From the NCBI RefSeq assembly GCF_001895265.1, contig NZ_CP016796.1, positions 62,001 to 126,000 of the forward strand: 64,000 nucleotides of DNA, written 5' to 3'. Source of the DNA: Francisella uliginis (GTDB taxonomy: Bacteria; Pseudomonadota; Gammaproteobacteria; Francisellales; Francisellaceae). The stretch's first letter is position 1, and the number at the start of each line of letters is the position of its first letter. A program made the translations under genes and the position numbers. This document shows, in pieces, positions 1-8,155 of the stretch. The notes beneath the pieces were generated by a model. The model was not told the DNA's origin, did not search any database, and was given only the letters and a program-made list of their open reading frames with translations.

Positions 1-76
1 CAATAATTGCTATTACAACCATTAGCTCAACTAAAGAAAAGCCTCTAACTATAAGTAATAACTTCTTTTTTAACAT
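1..76 (-). CDS. Type IV pilin/pseudopilin, N-terminus only (cut by window edge)
   Basis: Reading the minus strand from an ATG at 76-74 gives 25 codons that stay open to the window edge. They encode a basic leader (MLKKKLLLIVRG) followed by FSLVELMVVIAII. This is the classic class III signal: Gly at -1, Phe at +1 and Glu at +5, then the hydrophobic helix that anchors and polymerises pilins. The mature protein would be processed by prepilin peptidase PilD and assembled by the type IV pilus machinery. It lies 11 bp downstream of the lipid A acyltransferase gene on the same strand. The rest of the gene is outside the window, so major pilin cannot be told from minor. Confidence 0.85.
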   Translation of the reverse strand, partial: MLKKKLLLIVRGFSLVELMVVIAII

Positions 77-87
77 TCTTATAAGCC

Positions 88-1011
88 TTAGTAAATTTGC
101 GGCTCTCCATTTGGTCTTGTTCTGTAACGGCGATGTTGCCATAGATACTGTTCTGGATATTTACGAATAGCATCCTCAAGAAACTTATTAGTAATTTCAG
201 CATCTTTGTAGGCATCACCTGTAAACTCTAAAGGCTCACCAGTTACAATTTTATATTTTTTTAAGCATTTTTCTCTTACATAATATGCTGGAACAACAAC
301 AGCACCAGTTTTTTGGGCAAGCCACGGAGTTACTGTAAGGGTCGAACAAAGCTTACCAAAAAATGGTGCAAAAACTGAATTTTCAATTCCAGAGCTTTCT
401 AAACCAAAATCTTGATCAGGAGCATACCACATAGTATAACCTTTTTTTAGGCTTCTAATTACAGATATAAAGTTTTTGCTATCTAAACATTTATAAAGGT
501 TTCTTTCGCGATAGTCTTTTATTAAATCTTCAATAAGAGGGTTGCCATTTTTTTGGTACATCACTGTAAAAGGAGGAAATTCTTGACCCATGTATCTACC
601 AATTATTTCAATACAATGAAAATGAAAGCCTAATATAATTAGTTTTTGATTAGGATCGCTATGGTATTTTTCGAATCTTTCTCTAGAGCCTTCACTCCAT
701 TCAAACTTTATTTTATTAAACCTTTTTTTTGATAAAAGCCAAGCAGCGTTAGTTTCTGCTCCTGATAAAACCATTGAATAGTAGCTTTTTTTAACTAATT
801 TATTTATTTCTTTATCTGATTTTTCTGGATAAGCAATTTTAAGGTTTTCTCGAGCAATTTCGTTGCGACTTTTTAAGAAAGGTTTAATTATAAACCCAAT
901 AACTAACACAATATACTTATGTGTAAATAAAGGCAACTTTGCAGTGCAATTCATTATGCCTACTATAAGCCATATTCCCCAGTTTTTAGGTTTAAAATTT
1001 TTATTGCTCAT
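88..1011 (-). CDS. Lipid A biosynthesis acyltransferase (LpxL/HtrB family), copy 1
   Basis: This 307-residue inner-membrane acyltransferase probably adds a secondary acyl chain to a lipid A precursor. An N-terminal hydrophobic segment (about residues 12-45) precedes the soluble LPLAT domain. The HX4E catalytic box is visible as HFHCIE, the second block as WYAPDQDF, and the C-terminus ends in the family's YLWQHRRY-type motif. It is the most divergent of three tandem paralogues: it has a seven-residue insertion (GLESSGI) after DQDF and a Glu-Arg-rich middle. Acyl chain and position specificity cannot be read from the sequence. Confidence 0.9.
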   Translation of the reverse strand: MSNKNFKPKNWGIWLIVGIMNCTAKLPLFTHKYIVLVIGFIIKPFLKSRNEIARENLKIAYPEKSDKEINKLVKKSYYSMVLSGAETNAAWLLSKKRFNKIKFEWSEGSRERFEKYHSDPNQKLIILGFHFHCIEIIGRYMGQEFPPFTVMYQKNGNPLIEDLIKDYRERNLYKCLDSKNFISVIRSLKKGYTMWYAPDQDFGLESSGIENSVFAPFFGKLCSTLTVTPWLAQKTGAVVVPAYYVREKCLKKYKIVTGEPLEFTGDAYKDAEITNKFLEDAIRKYPEQYLWQHRRYRTRPNGEPQIY

Positions 1012-1072
1012 TTTATTCTTCAGTTAAGGTACTATCTAAAAGTTTAACATATAGCTCATCAATCATAAATAA

Positions 1073-1975
1073 CTAATAAATCTTTTCTTCACCTGCAGGT
1101 CTTGTCTTATAGCGGCGATGTTGCCACAGATACTGTTCTGGATATTTACGAATAGCATTTTCAAGAAACCTATTAGTCATTATTGCATCTTCGTGGTCAT
1201 CTCCAGTGAATACTAAAGGATCTCCAGATATTATTCGATAACCAGATAGGTCAGGGTTTCTAACGTAGTATGTTGGAACAACAACAGCACCAGTTTTTTT
1301 GGCAAGCCATGGAGTTACTTTAAGAGTAGCACAAAGTTTACCAAAAAATGGTGCAAAAACTATATGCTCTTTAAAGTCTTGATCTGGGGCATACCACAAA
1401 GTAGTCTTTCTTTTAAGGCTTTTTATAACTGGAATGATATTTTTTCTTTGGAAACATTCACTAACATATTTTTTTCGTGATGAGGTGATTAAATGTTCCA
1501 TTAATGGGTTTTTATGCATCTGATACATAAGTGTTAGAGGTGAGTAGTTTATGCCTGAGTGTCTACCAACAATTTCTAAAGAATGAAAATGGAAGCCTAG
1601 GCAAATAGTAGGACTGCTTTTATCATTGTGAGCATTTATGAAAGTAGTAAGTTCAGAGTCATCAAATTTTATTTTCTTGAAGTTTTTCTCTGACATAAAC
1701 CATGCAATTAAACTTTCAAACCCTGCCATACATGCTGACTTATAACTTTCATTCGCTAACTTTTTTATTTCTCTATCTGATTTTTCAGGAAAAGCAATTT
1801 TTAAGTTAATCATGGTTATTTTTTGGCGTTTTTTAATTATAGGTTTTGTTAAGTAACCTATAAAAACAGCAAGATGCATGAGAGCTTTATATGACAGCGT
1901 GTTGACAAGTATTTTAGATATGCCAATTAGAATCCATATTCCCCAATATTTTGGTTTTAATAAAGATTTATCCAT
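1073..1975 (-). CDS. Lipid A biosynthesis acyltransferase (LpxL/HtrB family), copy 2
   Basis: This is a 300-residue paralogue of its two neighbours. It has the LPLAT architecture: a membrane anchor in the first 45 residues, the HX4E active-site box HFHSLE at about residues 129-134, the WYAPDQDF block, and the C-terminal YLWQHRRYKTRP motif. It is closer to copy 3 than to copy 1 (both start MDKS.LKPKYWGIW and share ESYKSACMAGFESLI). Its likely role is secondary acylation of lipid A at the cytoplasmic face of the inner membrane. It sits 61 bp downstream... in genome order of copy 3's direction, in the same minus-strand run as yidC, so co-transcription is plausible. Confidence 0.9.
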   Translation of the reverse strand: MDKSLLKPKYWGIWILIGISKILVNTLSYKALMHLAVFIGYLTKPIIKKRQKITMINLKIAFPEKSDREIKKLANESYKSACMAGFESLIAWFMSEKNFKKIKFDDSELTTFINAHNDKSSPTICLGFHFHSLEIVGRHSGINYSPLTLMYQMHKNPLMEHLITSSRKKYVSECFQRKNIIPVIKSLKRKTTLWYAPDQDFKEHIVFAPFFGKLCATLKVTPWLAKKTGAVVVPTYYVRNPDLSGYRIISGDPLVFTGDDHEDAIMTNRFLENAIRKYPEQYLWQHRRYKTRPAGEEKIY

Positions 1976-2042
1976 TTTTTTAATCTCTGTCTACTTTAAA
2001 ACTATGTTCGGGCATTTCTAATATTGTCGAAAATAATTAATA

Positions 2043-2945
2043 TTAATAGATTTTCTCTTCACCTTCAGGCCTTGTTTTATAGCGTCGGTGTTGCCACAGG
2101 TACTGCTCTGGGTATTTGCGGATAGCATTCTCAAGGAATCTATTGGTCATATTTGCATCTTTATAAGGGTCTCCTGTGAACTCAATTGGTTCACAAGAAA
2201 TTAGCTTATATCCTGATAAATCTTTTTTTCTAACATAATACATAGGCACTACTGTTGCCCCAGTTTTTTGAGCAAGCCATGGAGTCACTGTTAAAGTAGA
2301 ACAAAGTTTACTAAAGAAATCTACGAAGATAATATGCTCTTTGAAATCTTGATCAGGAGCATACCACATAGTCATACCTCTTTTTAGACTCTTTATTACA
2401 GAGACTATATTCTTACGTTGGAAACATTTATCAATATATTTTTCTCGAGAAGATGTAATAATATGCTCCATTAAGGGACTACTATGCTTTTGGTACATTA
2501 TCGAAAGAGGCTTAATGTTATCACCAACATATCTTCCTGCAATTTCTAAGGAATGAAAGTGAAACCCTAAGGCTAAAAGAGTCTTATTGGGGTCATTATG
2601 GGTATTGATAAAAGTGTCAAATTCTGAAGTATCTATATTTAACTTCTTAAAATTCTTATCTGACATAAACCATGATATTAAGCTTTCAAAGCCTGCCATG
2701 CATGCTGATTTATAACTTTCATCAGCAAGTTTTTTTATCTCTTGGTCTGATTTTTCAGGGAATGCTATTTTTAAGTTAGTAACAGCAATTTGATTACGCT
2801 TTTTTGCTAGAGGTTTTGCTAAGAAACCAATGCCAATAGCAAGTCGCATTAGAGCTTTATATGGGAGTATGTTTACAATAGCTTTACATAAGCCAACTAT
2901 GATCCATATTCCCCAGTATTTTGGTTTTAGAAAAGATTTATCCAT
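2043..2945 (-). CDS. Lipid A biosynthesis acyltransferase (LpxL/HtrB family), copy 3
   Basis: This is the third tandem member, 300 residues, with the same HX4E box (HFHSLE), WYAPDQDF block and C-terminal HRRYKTRP motif. One block differs from its sisters: where copies 1 and 2 read FAPFFGKLC this copy reads FVDFFSKLC. That falls in the acyl-acceptor region of the family and could change chain selectivity (inference). It starts only 9 bp after the yidC stop codon, so it is almost certainly in the yidC transcript. The three copies look like local duplications followed by divergence. Confidence 0.9.
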   Translation of the reverse strand: MDKSFLKPKYWGIWIIVGLCKAIVNILPYKALMRLAIGIGFLAKPLAKKRNQIAVTNLKIAFPEKSDQEIKKLADESYKSACMAGFESLISWFMSDKNFKKLNIDTSEFDTFINTHNDPNKTLLALGFHFHSLEIAGRYVGDNIKPLSIMYQKHSSPLMEHIITSSREKYIDKCFQRKNIVSVIKSLKRGMTMWYAPDQDFKEHIIFVDFFSKLCSTLTVTPWLAQKTGATVVPMYYVRKKDLSGYKLISCEPIEFTGDPYKDANMTNRFLENAIRKYPEQYLWQHRRYKTRPEGEEKIY

Positions 2946-2954
2946 AGGCTTTAG

Positions 2955-4613
2955 TTATTTTTTATGTGTTGCTTGATAGTGCCTTGTTATCAACCATTGT
3001 TGTAAGATACTTATCAGGTTGTTTGTTAACCAGTATAACACAAGTCCAGATGGGAATGATGCAAATAAGAATGTAAATATTACAGGTAGGAACATCATTA
3101 TCTTAGCTTGCATAGGGTCAGCTGGAGCTGGAGAAAGTCTTTGTTGTAAGAACATTGATAGACCCATTAATACAGGAAGTACAAAGTATGGGTCCTTCAT
3201 TGATAAGTCATGAATCCAGAAAATAAATGGAGCATGTCTTAACTCTACAGATTCTAATAGTACCCAATATAATGAGATAAATATTGGGATCTGGATTAGC
3301 ATTGGTAGACATCCACCAAGAGGATTAACTTTTTCCTCTTTGTACATTTCCATCATTTTCTTACCAAGAGCTTGGCGGTCGTCTTTGTATGTTTCTTGAA
3401 GACGCTTAATTCTTGGTTGTAGCATTCTCATTTTTGCCATAGAGCGATAGCTCTTAGCAGAAAGAGGGTAGAATATTAGTTTAATAAGTACAGTAACTAG
3501 GATAATAGATAGACCCCAGTTACCAACTAAGGCATGAATATGACTCATAACCCAGAAAATGATTTCTGAGAAAAATGATAACATACCATAATCTAGAGTT
3601 TTTTCTAGGTTTGGTGCTAGACTAACTAGGTTATCTTTAATGATAGGACCTGAATAAAGTACAGAAGATATATCTTGTGATTGATTTGGGGCTATTGTAA
3701 CGCTAGTATATTCGCCAGCTTCAAAAACATCACCATTAAGGTTTTTGTAGTATATTTTTGAGTTTGATGATTGTGGTATCCAAGCAGTCATAAAGTAGTG
3801 CTCTAAAAAGGCTACCCAACCCTGGCCGTTGTTATCAATAACTGTTGGTTTGCCATCAGTTTTAGATATATCTTTAAATGACTCTTTTCTGAATTTATCT
3901 TGTGGAGTTGAATAAGCAACACCAGTAAATGTGTAGCTATGAGCATTTAATAAGCTAAAGCTATCTCCGGCAGGATCAAAATCTCTAGCTAGTGAATCAT
4001 CAACTATTACATCAATAGATTTTGAACTAGTATTAGTAATTTTTTGAGATATAGAAATATTATATTTAGTATCATCAAAAGTATATGTTCTTGTTATATT
4101 TAGACCATCTACAGAGCCAGATAGAATTAGAATCTGCTTATCGCCTTCTTTTTTAATGCCTTGATTCTTAAACTCTACATTTACAGGCTTTCTGTCTATA
4201 ACAATACTGCTTTTTGCAATATATTCAGAACCTTGTTTTTCTGTTAAAAGGTTCATCGGAGTTTTATCTTTTAAGCTAATTGTGTAGTCTTTTAAAGATG
4301 CTGAAGTAATAGCGCCATTTAGCAGGCTAACTTTCAGGTTTTTGAAAACTTTAGTGTTTATAGTTACGCTATCAGCTTTATCATATTTTGAGAAGCTAGT
4401 TTTCGCTGTTAAGCTAGGAGTTTGATCCTTGGTTGTGTTACTTGTCTTAGTAGAGTCAGCTGATTTTGTGTAATGGCTATTCTCTTGAGTTTTAGCTGTT
4501 TGTTGCTGCTCATTATTATTTGAAGGGAATGTTTGTTCCCATCTGCCCATTAGAGATATAAACATTATTGCTATTGTGACTAATAGTAATATTCTTATAT
4601 GGTTAGCTTTCAT
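2955..4613 (-). CDS. yidC: Membrane protein insertase YidC
   Basis: This 552-residue protein has the Gram-negative YidC layout. A first transmembrane helix (about residues 8-24) is followed by a Ser/Thr/Gln-rich linker and a large periplasmic beta-supersandwich domain to about residue 340. The five-helix insertase core follows, starting near the cytoplasmic loop with YRSMAKMRMLQPRIKRLQE. The protein inserts Sec-dependent and Sec-independent inner-membrane proteins. The start ATG overlaps the yidD stop by one base (TAATG), which indicates translational coupling within the rpmH-rnpA-yidD-yidC operon. Length and gene order are normal. Confidence 0.97.
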   Translation of the reverse strand: MKANHIRILLLVTIAIMFISLMGRWEQTFPSNNNEQQQTAKTQENSHYTKSADSTKTSNTTKDQTPSLTAKTSFSKYDKADSVTINTKVFKNLKVSLLNGAITSASLKDYTISLKDKTPMNLLTEKQGSEYIAKSSIVIDRKPVNVEFKNQGIKKEGDKQILILSGSVDGLNITRTYTFDDTKYNISISQKITNTSSKSIDVIVDDSLARDFDPAGDSFSLLNAHSYTFTGVAYSTPQDKFRKESFKDISKTDGKPTVIDNNGQGWVAFLEHYFMTAWIPQSSNSKIYYKNLNGDVFEAGEYTSVTIAPNQSQDISSVLYSGPIIKDNLVSLAPNLEKTLDYGMLSFFSEIIFWVMSHIHALVGNWGLSIILVTVLIKLIFYPLSAKSYRSMAKMRMLQPRIKRLQETYKDDRQALGKKMMEMYKEEKVNPLGGCLPMLIQIPIFISLYWVLLESVELRHAPFIFWIHDLSMKDPYFVLPVLMGLSMFLQQRLSPAPADPMQAKIMMFLPVIFTFLFASFPSGLVLYWLTNNLISILQQWLITRHYQATHKK

Positions 4614-4891
4614 TATTTTTTTAAACCTTTTGTTTTTGCCGGAACTGGGTCAAAGTAGTCTCTTTTTGCTAATGGATGACAACGCAAGAGCCTACGTGTA
4701 GTTAAATACAATCCCTTTAGTATACCATGAGATTTTAGAGCTTCTAGAGCATATTCAGAACAAGTTGGATAATATCTACATCTAGCAGGTATAAAGGGAC
4801 TAATACAGTAACGATAGAACTTGATTAATAGTATAAAAGGAACTACTGTGATTCTTTTAAAAAATGATAGAATTTTTCTATAGATTGCCAC
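4613..4891 (-). CDS. yidD: Membrane protein insertion efficiency factor YidD
   Basis: This 92-residue protein has the YidD signature cysteines and basic residues: YRYCISPFIPARCRYYPTC, followed by CSEYALEAL and RRLLRCHP. An amphipathic N-terminal helix probably associates it with the inner membrane, where the family assists YidC-dependent insertion. The reading frame overlaps the 3' end of rnpA by 49 bp and abuts yidC with a one-base overlap. This arrangement is common for the locus. Confidence 0.95.
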   Translation of the reverse strand: MAIYRKILSFFKRITVVPFILLIKFYRYCISPFIPARCRYYPTCSEYALEALKSHGILKGLYLTTRRLLRCHPLAKRDYFDPVPAKTKGLKK

Positions 4892-5193
4892 AATTCTTCC
4901 TTAGTAGCTTGAGATGCTGGTTTTTTGCTCAGTACAATCAGGCTCTTTTGGTCTAAGAAAAGTTTGTTTAAACGAAAAAACTCTTTAACAAGTCTTCGAC
5001 AAAGATTTCTTTTGGTAGCTTTTTTGATGCTTTTTTTAGGTAAGATCACGCATATGCCAGGATCTTTAATATTTCTTTTGCTTAGCAAAAACGTAAAGTG
5101 TAAAGTGCTTAGCTTATTTTCAACGCTATCAAAAGCCTGTTTGATCTCACTCTTGTTAAGTATATTTTGTTTTGTTAAACAAAAATTATGCAC
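4843..5193 (-). CDS. rnpA: Ribonuclease P protein component
   Basis: This 116-residue basic protein binds RNase P RNA for tRNA 5' maturation. The diagnostic RNR-type helix is visible as [18 protein letters not shown], followed by a hydrophobic strand ([12 protein letters not shown]). The start is a GTG at 5193-5191, placed inside the last codons of rpmH, so the genes overlap by 8 bp. No ATG lies nearby in frame, and the GTG gives the expected length. Overlap with rpmH upstream and yidD downstream makes this a tightly packed operon. Confidence 0.95.
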   Translation of the reverse strand: MHNFCLTKQNILNKSEIKQAFDSVENKLSTLHFTFLLSKRNIKDPGICVILPKKSIKKATKRNLCRRLVKEFFRLNKLFLDQKSLIVLSKKPASQATKEELWQSIEKFYHFLKESQ

Positions 5194-5320
5194 TAAGTTT
5201 AGCTCTACCTTTAGCTCTTCTGTTTTTGATAACTTTTCTTCCGCTTAGAGTTTTCATGCGAGCACGGAAACCATGAGTTCTTTTTCTTTTTAAGTTTGAA
5301 GGTTGAAATGTTCTTTTCAT
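5186..5320 (-). CDS. rpmH: 50S ribosomal protein L34
   Basis: A 44-codon gene, ATG at 5320-5318 and TAA at 5188-5186, encodes a very basic protein that begins [19 protein letters not shown] and ends GRAKLSA. This matches L34 along its whole length. A purine-rich ribosome binding site (AAAGAGGAAA) precedes the start. It is the first gene of the minus-strand operon through rnpA, yidD and yidC, and a good promoter lies about 60 bp upstream. No dnaA lies on its other side, so this is not the origin region. Confidence 0.97.
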   Translation of the reverse strand: MKRTFQPSNLKRKRTHGFRARMKTLSGRKVIKNRRAKGRAKLSA

Positions 5321-5376
5321 TTTATTTTCCTCTTTAAAATTTTCTTTATTTTATAAATCACAGAAATAGTTTCGGT

Positions 5377-5405
5377 ATTCTATAGAAAAGACCGCGATTA
5401 GTCAA
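5377..5405 (-). promoter_or_regulatory. Sigma70 promoter of the rpmH operon
   Basis: On the minus strand a -35 box TTGACT (5405-5400) and a -10 box TAGAAT (5382-5377) are separated by 17 bp. The expected start of transcription is near 5370, giving an rpmH leader of about 50 nt. The GC-rich discriminator found in stringent ribosomal promoters is not obvious. Confidence 0.6.
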
Positions 5406-5430
5406 ATATTATTTGTATTTGTAAAAGTGG

Positions 5431-5832
5431 TTAATTGCTTTTTGAGCAAGGAATTAAGTTCATTTTGTTTAGTTCGCTCCATGATGCATCAGGACACTTT
5501 TTAGGTTGCTTGCTTGGTAGGCAGTAACCTTGCCAACCTCTGTATTCTTCAGTGCTTAAACATTTTTTGAACTTTTTAACTTTAAGGTATGCAGGAGTCC
5601 ATGTAGAAGAGCTAGAACCTACAAGTTGTTCTTTTTGCTTAGGTTGATCTATTTGTATTTTATTTTGTTTAGCTTGTTGTTCTTTAGTTAGATTTATCGG
5701 TGCTGCATTCATTGTAGTAGGGGCTCTTTTACTATTAGAGTCTACTTTCTGAGTTGATCCGCTTGATACTTGTAAGCTAAAACCAGTAGATAAAAATACA
5801 CTTAAACCTAACGTTATTATTATTTTTTTCAT
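5431..5832 (-). CDS. Small secreted protein with a four-cysteine C-terminus, unknown function
   Basis: This 133-residue protein has a clear Sec signal peptide (MKKIIITLGLSVFLSTGFS) and no lipobox. A low-complexity Ser/Thr/Gln/Lys-rich linker (about residues 25-75) leads to a compact C-terminal module with four cysteines (KKCLSTEEY, GYCLPSKQ, KKCPDASW, IPCSKSN). The cysteines could form two disulfides in the periplasm. I do not recognise a family. It is divergent from aroE and separated from the rpmH promoter by about 25 bp, so it may read towards that operon without a clear terminator. Confidence 0.7.
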   Translation of the reverse strand: MKKIIITLGLSVFLSTGFSLQVSSGSTQKVDSNSKRAPTTMNAAPINLTKEQQAKQNKIQIDQPKQKEQLVGSSSSTWTPAYLKVKKFKKCLSTEEYRGWQGYCLPSKQPKKCPDASWSELNKMNLIPCSKSN

Positions 5833-5902
5833 TTTAAATATTTGAATATTTTACTTTTTTATGTGCCTAATGATATTTATTTTTTATGCGCTAATCAAGT
5901 TA

Positions 5903-5927
5903 ATCATGTTTTTTAGCATGATATAAT
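5903..5927 (+). promoter_or_regulatory. aroE -10 box with an overlapping inverted repeat
   Basis: A perfect TATAAT lies at 5922-5927, 32 bp before the aroE ATG. Directly upstream and overlapping its first base is a perfect 6-bp inverted repeat, ATCATG-N8-CATGAT (5903-5922). No good -35 is present at 17 bp, which would suit an activator- or repressor-dependent promoter. The operator role is inference from position only. Confidence 0.4.
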
Positions 5928-5958
5928 CTTACTATTCTAAATTGATAAAGAGTTATTA

Positions 5959-6732
5959 ATGTCAGATTTATACCATGTTATTGGGTATCCTGTAAAACAC
6001 AGTTTATCACCAAAAATTCAGATGGAGTTAGCAAGGCAATATAATCAAGATATTGTTTTTACTGCTGTAGAAGTTAAACCTGAAGATCTGGAAGAGAAGA
6101 TTACAGAGTTTAAAAATAATAATCAAATTAAAGGCTTAAGTGTAACGGTTCCTCATAAGGAAAAGGTTTTTGACTTAGCTGATGGCTCTGATACGACAGC
6201 TAAAAAGGTCGGTGCCGCTAGTAATGTTATCTTTACTCCTGAACGTAAGATGATAGCTCTAAATTATGATGGTTTAGGAATTGTTAATGACATTAAAAAT
6301 AATTATAAAGTTGAATTTAAGGATAAAAGAATTCTTGTAGTTGGAGCAGGTGGTGCAGCAAAAGCAGTTGTCGCAGCAATAATAAAAGAGTCACCAGCTT
6401 CGCTAACTATTACAAATAGAACTAGGCAGAAAGCACAAGCTATTGCTGATTTATTTAAATTGGATTTTTCCATAAATATTGAAGATTTCTCAGATATCTC
6501 AGGTATTTTTGATATTGTTATTAACTCGACATCATCAAGTATTTACCAAGAGATGCTGCCATTAAAAACAACTAACTTTTCTAAAAACGCTTTTGCTTAT
6601 GACTTAATGTACGCAGATGGTGGGACTACTTTTACAAAATGGTGTCAAGATAATAATATACATGCTGCTGATGGTAAAGGTATGTTGCAAGAGCTAAGTA
6701 AAGCAGTGTTTAAATATTGGCGAGGACTGTGA
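5959..6732 (+). CDS. aroE: Shikimate dehydrogenase
   Basis: This 257-residue enzyme reduces 3-dehydroshikimate to shikimate with NADPH in the cytoplasm. The N-terminal substrate domain shows IGYPVKHSLSP and the catalytic Lys in SVTVPHKE. The Rossmann domain begins at VVGAGGAAKAVVAA and carries the NADP-phosphate-binding ITNRTRQKA loop (Asn-Arg-Thr-Arg). Length is slightly short of the usual 270 but all motifs are present. It is the first gene of a plus-strand run, 67 bp ahead of murC. Confidence 0.95.
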   Translation: MSDLYHVIGYPVKHSLSPKIQMELARQYNQDIVFTAVEVKPEDLEEKITEFKNNNQIKGLSVTVPHKEKVFDLADGSDTTAKKVGAASNVIFTPERKMIALNYDGLGIVNDIKNNYKVEFKDKRILVVGAGGAAKAVVAAIIKESPASLTITNRTRQKAQAIADLFKLDFSINIEDFSDISGIFDIVINSTSSSIYQEMLPLKTTNFSKNAFAYDLMYADGGTTFTKWCQDNNIHAADGKGMLQELSKAVFKYWRGL

Positions 6733-6799
6733 CTGATAGAGCTGGTGTGATATTATATCTAATATATAAAATGTTTGCATACTTGCTGTATAGACGGGT

Positions 6800-8155
6800 T
6801 TGGATAAAAAAATATTATTTCTTGGTGTAGGTGGTATAGGGGTTTCAGCTCTTGCGATAGCTGCGAGAAATCTTGGAGCTGTTGTTGAGGGTTATGATAG
6901 TAGCTCTACTAAGCTGACATCTAAACTTAAGTCTTTAGGAATCAAAATCTTTACTACAACAAATAATATTAGCTTGTCTAGTTATGATATGGTTGTCTAT
7001 TCAAGTGCAATCCCTGCTAAAAATCATTTACTACAAGAAGCTAAAACGCTTGGTATAGAGTGTCTACAAAGAGCAATGTTTTTAGCAATTTTGATGAAAA
7101 ATTTTAATCATAGTATTGCTGTAACAGGAACTCATGGTAAAACAACAACATCTAGTATATTGGCAACATTGTTATGTCATCTTGATAAGAGTAGTAGTTT
7201 TGTTGTTGGTGGAGTGGTCAAACATTTTGACTCAAATATACAAGTTAATGGTACAGATAAGTTAGTTGTTGAAGCTGATGAAAGTGACGCATCATTTTTG
7301 CATTTAAATCCGCAATCTGCTGTAGTTACTAATATTGATCTCGATCATATGACAACTTATCAAAATAGCTACGCTAATCTTTTAGACAATTTTTTGCTAT
7401 TTCTTTCTAAGGAAACCATTAAGAATATTTATCTATGCGCTGATGATAAAGGGTGTAATGATTTATTAGCAAAAGATTCATTGGATGATAAAAATATAGT
7501 TCTATATGGTTTTTCGAAAGAAGCCGATGCTCAGATAAAAGATTACTATGTAGCAAATAATTATACTAATTTTAAAGTTTGTTATAAGGGTAGTGATTTA
7601 GATTTTACTATTCAGTTACCAGGGAAGTATAATGTCCAGAATTCCACAGCATGTATCATTAGCTGTTTAGATCTCGGCTTTGAGTATAAAGATATAAGAA
7701 AAGCATTATTAAGTGTTGAAGGTGTAGCAAGAAGGTTTGACCTGTATACAAAAACTATTTTAGGACATAAAATTCAAGTAATCGATGATTATGGCCACCA
7801 TCCTGTCGAGGTGGTTAACTGTTTGTCGGCTGTTAGAGATAGATTTCCTAATAAAAAGATTATTCATATTTTTCAGCCGCATAGATATACAAGAAATAGA
7901 GATCTATTTAAAGATTGGCCAAAGGCTCTTTGTTTATCGGATCAGTTAGTTTTACTTCCAACTTATTCAGCTGGTGAAGAGGTTATTCAAGGAGCAGAAA
8001 GTAAAGATATAGCCAAAAAACTTACTAACTGTATTTTAGTAGATAGTTTTAGCAGAGTTTTGGTTACTTTAAAAGAAATTATTGATGATAATTCGATTAT
8101 CTTAGTACAAGGAGCAGGAGATGTTACAAACCTGGTGGAGATGTTAGGTGAATAG
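6800..8155 (+). CDS. murC: UDP-N-acetylmuramate--L-alanine ligase
   Basis: This 451-residue Mur ligase adds L-Ala to UDP-MurNAc in peptidoglycan precursor synthesis. It has the N-terminal Rossmann domain (FLGVGGIGVSALA), the ATP P-loop TGTHGKTTT at residues 109-117, the EADESD metal and substrate block, and the C-terminal domain with DDYGHHP and HIFQPHRYTRN. The YGHHP motif is typical of MurC. The start is a TTG at 6800 with only a weak ribosome binding site; no in-frame ATG lies upstream. Its end overlaps rsmI by 8 bp. No other division or wall cluster genes are adjacent, so the gene sits apart from a classical dcw cluster. Confidence 0.93.
   Translation: MDKKILFLGVGGIGVSALAIAARNLGAVVEGYDSSSTKLTSKLKSLGIKIFTTTNNISLSSYDMVVYSSAIPAKNHLLQEAKTLGIECLQRAMFLAILMKNFNHSIAVTGTHGKTTTSSILATLLCHLDKSSSFVVGGVVKHFDSNIQVNGTDKLVVEADESDASFLHLNPQSAVVTNIDLDHMTTYQNSYANLLDNFLLFLSKETIKNIYLCADDKGCNDLLAKDSLDDKNIVLYGFSKEADAQIKDYYVANNYTNFKVCYKGSDLDFTIQLPGKYNVQNSTACIISCLDLGFEYKDIRKALLSVEGVARRFDLYTKTILGHKIQVIDDYGHHPVEVVNCLSAVRDRFPNKKIIHIFQPHRYTRNRDLFKDWPKALCLSDQLVLLPTYSAGEEVIQGAESKDIAKKLTNCILVDSFSRVLVTLKEIIDDNSIILVQGAGDVTNLVEMLGE

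Noticed and set aside
5186-5430. Replication origin next to rpmH
   Set aside because: rpmH-rnpA is often origin-linked, but no dnaA, dnaN or DnaA-box cluster is seen here.
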